Assembly (NCBI RefSeq): GCF_001439685.1
Contig: NZ_JYLH01000013.1
Location: 62,001 to 126,000, forward strand
DNA length: 64,000 nt
Source: Pseudomonas libanensis
GTDB lineage: Bacteria; Pseudomonadota; Gammaproteobacteria; Pseudomonadales; Pseudomonadaceae
Direction: 5' to 3'
The notes beneath the pieces were generated by a model. That model was given only the letters and a program-made list of their open reading frames with translations, was not told where the DNA came from and made no database searches. A program made the translations under genes and the position numbers. The stretch's first letter is position 1; each line of letters starts with the position of its first letter. Of the stretch, positions 60,064-64,000 are shown one piece after another.

Positions 60064-60201
60064 ATGCAAGCACTGGAAAAAGACCTGGAAACCGAACTGC
60101 AACTCGACGATTGGTTTGAAGCGCCGACCCATGAGGCCGCCGTTGAAATGATGCAAGCCGATGCCGTTGTGCCTTTTGGCACCGCGATGTGGCCTTTCTA
60201 A
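60064..60201 (+). CDS. Small acidic peptide, RiPP-precursor-like (45 aa)
   Basis: The ORF MQALEKDLETELQLDDWFEA, PTHEAAVEMMQADAVVPFGT, AMWPF has TAGGAGATCCACC before the ATG, an excellent ribosome site. Residues 1-33 are acidic and helix-prone; the last 12 (AVVPFGTAMWPF) are hydrophobic with Pro, Trp and Phe. This leader/core layout, the free aromatic C-terminus and the peptidase-like gene 72 bp downstream recall precursors of ribosomally made, modified peptides. No radical-SAM, YcaO or lanthipeptide enzyme is adjacent. Function unknown; the gene is too short for routine ORF calling. Confidence 0.65.
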   Translation: MQALEKDLETELQLDDWFEAPTHEAAVEMMQADAVVPFGTAMWPF

Positions 60202-60273
60202 TACCCGGCAGGCATCCGGCAGGTGCTGTGCACGGCACCTGCCCCCTTACCCAGGCACAGAAGGACACACGTC

Positions 60274-61233
60274 ATGGACAAGGCCCGCGCCGTCGAACAC
60301 TTTCTCTACTACCTCGCACACCACCCGGCCCTCAGCGGCCTGCATCGTCCCACCGTGCTGCTGGGTCATACCGAGCGCTACGACGCCATCGCCCAGACAA
60401 TCACCCACGGTAGCGCCGCGCGCTTCAACTTCCAGCTGCAGCGCCTGGACCTGGCGCCCAGCGACACCCTGGTCAAGGCCATCGAAGCCTGCGACCTGTA
60501 CCTGTTTCTCTACGACTCCTCGACCCTGCCCAACCCTCGCGCTGAAGGCCCTGACTTTATCCGCGCCCTGCACGGCGTGATGGCCGAGCACTGGAAGAAA
60601 TCCCTGCTATTCAAGGATTATGGTGATTACTTCTACGACACCTTCAGCGTCGAACCGCAGCGCATCGCCGACCTTAACGCCACGCTGATCCGACGCATGT
60701 CCCAGGCCAATGTACTGAGCTTCACCGACAAGCACGGCTCGCGCCTGGAGGCGCCAATGAGCAGCATCAAAAAGTGGACCAATATCAACGGCGTCGGCAA
60801 CCACGACCTGGCCCCCGGCGAAATCGCCACCCACAGCGAAGCCATCAACGGCCAGGTGCGGTTTGTCGGCACCTTCCTCAGCACCATTCCGTTTGCGCGC
60901 AAATACGGCGTGCTGCAATCACCGTTGGAGTTATGGATCGAGAACTCGACCATTTGCAGCGTAGCCAGCGAGGTGCCGGGGCTGGCGGATGATTTCAACA
61001 AATACCTGAATGCCAACCCATCGAACCGCCGGGTGGAGGAACTGGGCATTGGCACCAATGAAGGGGTCAAGGACTTGTATGCGCGCAACGCCGGGTTCGA
61101 GGAGCGCCATTGCGGGTTGCACCTGGGCCTGGGCGGCGGGCAGAAAGGCAGTCATCACCTGGATTTGATCTTTGCCAGTGGGGTGTTGGCGCTGGATGAC
61201 AAGCCTGTGTTTGATGGCTCTTTTGCCTTCTGA
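60274..61233 (+). CDS. M29-aminopeptidase-like metalloprotein next to the small peptide gene
   Basis: The ATG at 60274 has AGAAGGA upstream and gives 319 residues. The C-terminal half follows the M29 (AmpT/leucyl aminopeptidase) pattern: GNHDLAPGEIATHSEAINGQ (Glu ligand, about residues 174-193), RVEELGIGTNEG (second Glu, about 256-267), CGLHLGLGGGQ (His, about 285-295) and GSHHLDLIFASG (His and Asp, about 297-308). The N-terminal 150 residues are less typical, and the Tyr seen after the His ligand in M29 enzymes is not evident. It follows the small peptide gene and probably processes or trims it. Confidence 0.75.
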   Translation: MDKARAVEHFLYYLAHHPALSGLHRPTVLLGHTERYDAIAQTITHGSAARFNFQLQRLDLAPSDTLVKAIEACDLYLFLYDSSTLPNPRAEGPDFIRALHGVMAEHWKKSLLFKDYGDYFYDTFSVEPQRIADLNATLIRRMSQANVLSFTDKHGSRLEAPMSSIKKWTNINGVGNHDLAPGEIATHSEAINGQVRFVGTFLSTIPFARKYGVLQSPLELWIENSTICSVASEVPGLADDFNKYLNANPSNRRVEELGIGTNEGVKDLYARNAGFEERHCGLHLGLGGGQKGSHHLDLIFASGVLALDDKPVFDGSFAF

Positions 61234-61284
61234 ACACAGGCCTCGAAAACACAGTTGATTGCATTTCAAATTTAGATCGAAAAA

Positions 61285-61310
61285 AAACGCCAACCCTAGG
61301 GTTGGCGTTT
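61285..61310. terminator. Perfect bidirectional terminator
   Basis: AAACGCCAACCCTAGGGTTGGCGTTT is a continuous palindrome (stem 11 bp or more) with A runs on the left and T runs on the right, between the peptidase-like gene and the end of rluB. The longest printed arm here is AAACGCCAACCC. Confidence 0.95.
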
Positions 61311-61329
61311 TTGTGCAGCGCTTAGCGCA

Positions 61330-62553
61330 TCACTGCGGCTTCTTGCGACCAAAACCCGGACGCTGGCCGGAACCGGCCGGTGCACCGCGGCGCTTGCCCG
61401 ATGGCTCATCGGCTACCAGTTTCGGCCCAGGGCGCTTGTTCGCCGCTGGCTTTGCTGGACGCTTGGTACTGGCGCTGTCGGCCGGGCGATCCGCTTCACC
61501 ACGGTTGCTGCGACCACCGCTTGGCGCTTCGCCACGGGCAGGACGTGGTGTGCGGGGAGCACGCTCACCTTCCTGACGGGACGGTGCGGTAGGGCGACGC
61601 TCACCTTCGATCTGCGGCTCACGGGAGATACGACCGCCAGTGGCCGGTGCATTCAGCGCCGGGCGCAGGGTACGGGCCACGCGCTCGGTACGCGCTACTG
61701 GGCGCGAGGATTTACGCTGCATACGCTCAAGCTTGTCCTTGCTCTTGGCATTCATCTGCGGCATCGCGACCGGCGTCAGGCCGACTTCGGCGCTGAGGAT
61801 GTCGACTTCGTACTGGCTCATTTCGCGCCAGCGGCCCATCGGCAGGTCGGAATTGAGGAACACCGGGCCGAAACGCACGCGCTTCAAGCGGCTGACCACC
61901 AGGCCCTGGGATTCCCACAGGCGACGCACTTCACGGTTGCGGCCTTCCATCACCACGCAGTGGTACCAGTGGTTGAAACCTTCACCGCCTGGGGCCTGCT
62001 TGATGTCGGTGAACTTGGCCGGGCCGTCTTCCAGCACCACGCCGGCCTTGAGGCGTTCGATCATCTCGTCATCGACTTCACCGCGTACACGCACAGCGTA
62101 TTCACGGTCCATCTCGTAGGACGGGTGCATCAGGCGGTTAGCCAGTTCACCGTCGGTGGTGAACATCAGCAAGCCGGTGGTGTTGATGTCCAGGCGACCG
62201 ATGTTGATCCAGCGGCCTTCTTTAGGCTTTGGCATCTTGTCGAACACGGTCGGACGGCCTTCCGGGTCGTCACGGGTGCAGATCTCGCCATCGGGCTTGT
62301 TGTACATGATCACGCGGCGCACCGATTCGGCAGCCTCTTCACGCTTGATCACCTTGCCATCGATGGTAATTGCATCGTGCAGGTCGACGCGCTGGCCGAG
62401 GGTGGCCTCGACGCCGTTGACCTTGATGCGCTTCTGGGTGATCCAGGCTTCAACGTCGCGGCGCGAGCCCACGCCGATACGCGCCAGCACCTTTTGCAGC
62501 TTTTCGCCTGCTGGGCCAATTTCCTGGCTGTCGTTCTGGTCTTGGTCATTCAT
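61330..62553 (-). CDS. rluB: 23S rRNA pseudouridine synthase RluB
   Basis: The ATG at 62553 with GGAGG eight bases upstream gives 407 residues; a GTG nine bases earlier is too close to that box. An S4 RNA-binding domain spans about 15-60 (KLQKVLARIGVGSRRDVEAW). The RsuA/RluB catalytic motif is GRLDINTTGLLMFTTDG (about 121-137, catalytic Asp), and EGRNREVRRLWESQGL is near 205. It modifies U2605 of 23S rRNA. From about residue 270 on comes a 135-residue Arg/Pro/Gly-rich disordered tail, longer than in enteric RluB. scpB and scpA are upstream on the same strand. Confidence 0.93.
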   Translation of the reverse strand: MNDQDQNDSQEIGPAGEKLQKVLARIGVGSRRDVEAWITQKRIKVNGVEATLGQRVDLHDAITIDGKVIKREEAAESVRRVIMYNKPDGEICTRDDPEGRPTVFDKMPKPKEGRWINIGRLDINTTGLLMFTTDGELANRLMHPSYEMDREYAVRVRGEVDDEMIERLKAGVVLEDGPAKFTDIKQAPGGEGFNHWYHCVVMEGRNREVRRLWESQGLVVSRLKRVRFGPVFLNSDLPMGRWREMSQYEVDILSAEVGLTPVAMPQMNAKSKDKLERMQRKSSRPVARTERVARTLRPALNAPATGGRISREPQIEGERRPTAPSRQEGERAPRTPRPARGEAPSGGRSNRGEADRPADSASTKRPAKPAANKRPGPKLVADEPSGKRRGAPAGSGQRPGFGRKKPQ

Positions 62554-62697
62554 CGTAAGCACCTCCCGGTGGGTCGATTCAGGCGTGGCCTGAAGGGTAT
62601 TGAAAGCGGGGCCTTGGCCGAATAGGTCGGCAAGGGGTCGCGAATCATACGCGCATGGCGCGTGTTGCGCATCACAGACTAGTCGATAAAGCCCAAG

Positions 62698-62889
62698 TCA
62701 TTTGCTTTTCCGCCGGCCGGTGGCGCCAAGGGCCAGCAATCGCAGCTCGGCTTCGGCCAATACCGTGCGCTTGTCGGCTTTATCGAGTTTTTTCCAGGCG
62801 CGGATTTCGCGCTTGCTGCGCCCGCAGCCGACGCAGATGTCGTCGCTGAACTTGCAAATGCTGATGCACGGGTCTTTGGTCGAACTCAT
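62698..62889 (-). CDS. DUF1289 family protein (Cys-rich)
   Basis: The 63-residue protein MSSTKDPCISICKFSDDICV then GCGRSKREIRAWKKLDKADK has the DUF1289 cysteines C8, C12, C19 and C22, which probably bind a metal ion. A basic helix follows (KREIRAWKKLDKADKR). Function unknown. It lies between rluB and scpB on the same strand. Confidence 0.88.
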   Translation of the reverse strand: MSSTKDPCISICKFSDDICVGCGRSKREIRAWKKLDKADKRTVLAEAELRLLALGATGRRKSK

Positions 62890-62914
62890 ACACTTCCCCA
62901 GGTGACGCTGATTA

Positions 62915-63007
62915 AATGTGGGAGCGGGCTTGCTCGCGAATGCGGTGGTTCAGTCAATGCATCTGCAAGCTGATACACCGCATTCGCGAGCAAGCCCGCT
63001 CCCACAT
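62915..63007. repeat. REP pair (inverted) between the DUF1289 gene and scpB
   Basis: The left unit starts ATGTGGGAGCGGGCTTGCTC and the right one ends with its exact mirror. The pairing continues through CGCGAATGCGGTG/CACCGCATTCGCG, giving arms of more than 30 bp around a 27-base centre. Confidence 0.9.
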
Positions 63008-63036
63008 GGGGTATTGCGGTGTTTGGAAATATCGGG

Positions 63037-63951
63037 TCAGTCTTCGAATTGGCGGCGTTCGTTCTCAATGGCTTCAGCCAGCGCCCGGGCTTCGTCCTCT
63101 TCGTCGCTCAGCGGCGGCTGTTCGAGGGCGGCGACGGCGGCCAGCAGTTTTTCCCGGGCATCGGCGACGCCGAGGATGTCTTCTTCGACTTCGGGCTCGG
63201 GTTCAACGTTCACCTCGGTCTGCGGCTCGTCGGCAGCATCGCGCAATAAATCGTCAAAGTCGGTCTTGATCCCCTGCTCCATATCGTCCAGCTCCAACAA
63301 CAGCGTATGGAAACTGGTCTCGTCCTTGGGCTCCTCCGGCTCGGCACTAGCGTCGGCCAGTTCCTGCAGGCTGGCCGGCACCGGCGCGTCGTCGAAGTCG
63401 AGCACCGGCTCGGCTTCCATTTCGCGCAGTTCGGCAAGGGGCGGCAGGTCGTCGAGATTTTTCAGGTTGAAATGGTCGAGGAATACCTTGGTGGTGGCGA
63501 ACATAGCCGGTTTACCCGGCACATCGCGGTAGCCGACGATGCGGATCCACTCGCGCTCCAGCAGGGTCTTGACGATATGGCTGTTGACCGCCACGCCACG
63601 CACATCCTCGATTTCGCCGCGGGTGATCGGCTGGCGATAGGCGATCAGTGCCATGGTTTCCAGCATTGCCCGGGAATAACGCTGGGGGCGTTCTTCCCAC
63701 AAACGGCCGACCCACGGTGAAAACTTCTCACGGATCTGCAGGCGGTAACCCGACGCCACTTCGCGCAGTTCAAAGGCACGGCCCTCGCAGGACTTGCGCA
63801 GGATCTCCAGCGCCTTCTTGAAGACCGGCGGCTCCGGGCGTTCGGCTTCTTCAAAGAGTTCGAACAGGCGCTCCAAAGATTGCGGTTTGCCCGAGGCCAG
63901 GAGAAAGGCCTCCAGCAAGGGTGCCAGTTCGCGGGGTTCAGTCAGATTCAT
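63037..63951 (-). CDS. scpB: Segregation and condensation protein ScpB
   Basis: The 304-residue protein has two winged helices in residues 1-180: ALLEAFLLASGKPQSLERLF-type opening, YSRAMLETMALIAYRQPITRGEIEDVRG (about 90-117) and LLEREWIRIVGYRDVPGKPA (about 128-147). The last 120 residues are an acidic, disordered tail (EVNVEPEPEVEEDI), common in Pseudomonas ScpB. With ScpA and Smc it forms the condensin-like complex. It starts 12 bp after scpA. Confidence 0.93.
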   Translation of the reverse strand: MNLTEPRELAPLLEAFLLASGKPQSLERLFELFEEAERPEPPVFKKALEILRKSCEGRAFELREVASGYRLQIREKFSPWVGRLWEERPQRYSRAMLETMALIAYRQPITRGEIEDVRGVAVNSHIVKTLLEREWIRIVGYRDVPGKPAMFATTKVFLDHFNLKNLDDLPPLAELREMEAEPVLDFDDAPVPASLQELADASAEPEEPKDETSFHTLLLELDDMEQGIKTDFDDLLRDAADEPQTEVNVEPEPEVEEDILGVADAREKLLAAVAALEQPPLSDEEDEARALAEAIENERRQFED

Positions 63952-63963
63952 CGATTCAGCTCG

Positions 63964-64000
63964 TTATTCGGCTCGCGCCCGCACGTGGATAGCCGCAAAA
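63964..64000 (-). CDS. scpA: ScpA, C-terminal end only
   Basis: The last 37 bases read, on the minus strand, FAAIHVRARAE and a TAA. This ending matches ScpA of Pseudomonas, and scpB follows 12 bp later as usual. Everything else of the gene is outside the window. Confidence 0.7.
   Translation of the reverse strand, partial: FAAIHVRARAE

Noticed and set aside
59803..60156. 117-codon minus-strand frame across the peptide gene's leader
   Set aside because: Phe-rich translation from A-tract DNA, no ribosome site, and it overlaps the better-supported peptide gene on the other strand.
5821..63007. REP palindromes as a CRISPR array or phage attachment sites
   Set aside because: They are dispersed single or paired units between genes, not regularly spaced, and lie near gene ends as REPs do.

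Overview
The window looks like chromosomal DNA of a fluorescent Pseudomonas (P. fluorescens group). The reasons are high GC, many REP palindromes built around GTGGGAG-GGCTTGC, and neighbourhoods known from this genus: gtsABCD-oprB-hexR-zwf-pgl-eda, fadD2-fadD1 next to phaJ1, and argP/lysE-sodB-bifA-icmP. No rRNA, tRNA, insertion sequence, integrase or CRISPR array was seen.

Layout. 1-5.8 kb: end of a PACE-type efflux gene with a divergent LysR regulator, an ECF42-like sigma factor with its DGPF/YciI partner and an NTF2-like protein, small enzymes, and alaC. 5.9-9.2 kb: gluconate uptake and phosphorylation (gntT, gntK) with LacI-type GntR and three near-identical palindromic operators. 9.2-17.7 kb: accessory genes (DUF6124 protein, GST, sugar-nucleotide-type dehydrogenase, MFS transporter, several unknowns), remnants of a LysR/GST pair, a second peptide deformylase overlapping a BrkB-type membrane protein, and a CsbD-like stress protein.

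17.7-24.0 kb: the most unusual block. A tight minus-strand operon encodes an EPSP-synthase-like enolpyruvyl transferase with altered active-site motifs, a phytanoyl-CoA-type Fe/2OG dioxygenase, an acetolactate-synthase-like ThDP enzyme and a Bcr/CflA-type exporter. An SDR without the YxxxK signature lies just upstream behind its own terminator. The DNA is visibly AT-richer here. It reads as a small biosynthetic cluster with self-export, product unknown.

24.1-31.8 kb: fatty-acid activation (fadD1, fadD2), an alpha/beta hydrolase, phaJ1-like MaoC hydratase, a PA2169-type bundle protein, a DUF3820 protein and a class V aminotransferase. 31.8-44.0 kb: glucose uptake and Entner-Doudoroff entry (eda, pgl, zwf, hexR, yeaD-like mutarotase, oprB, gtsDCBA, AGE-type sugar isomerase). 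Five sugar genes in the window, including gntT, carry A-rich AAnAAnAA motifs next to the start codon, as expected for Hfq/Crc translational control. gtsA and the isomerase share an 18-bp palindromic operator. A HexR box lies between zwf and hexR.

44-59.4 kb: core genes: a coiled-coil membrane protein with a ketoreductase-type epimerase, argP and a LysE exporter, sodB, bifA, icmP, trkH, an AraC-type regulator, a DUF962 protein, small proteins, an MFS exporter, arfB and an aromatic amino-acid permease. 59.4-61.3 kb: a long AT-rich gap, then a 45-residue peptide gene that looks like a RiPP-type precursor followed by a protein with the metal-ligand pattern of M29 aminopeptidases. This two-gene unit is the second candidate for an undescribed system. 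61.3-64 kb: rluB, a DUF1289 protein, scpB and the end of scpA.
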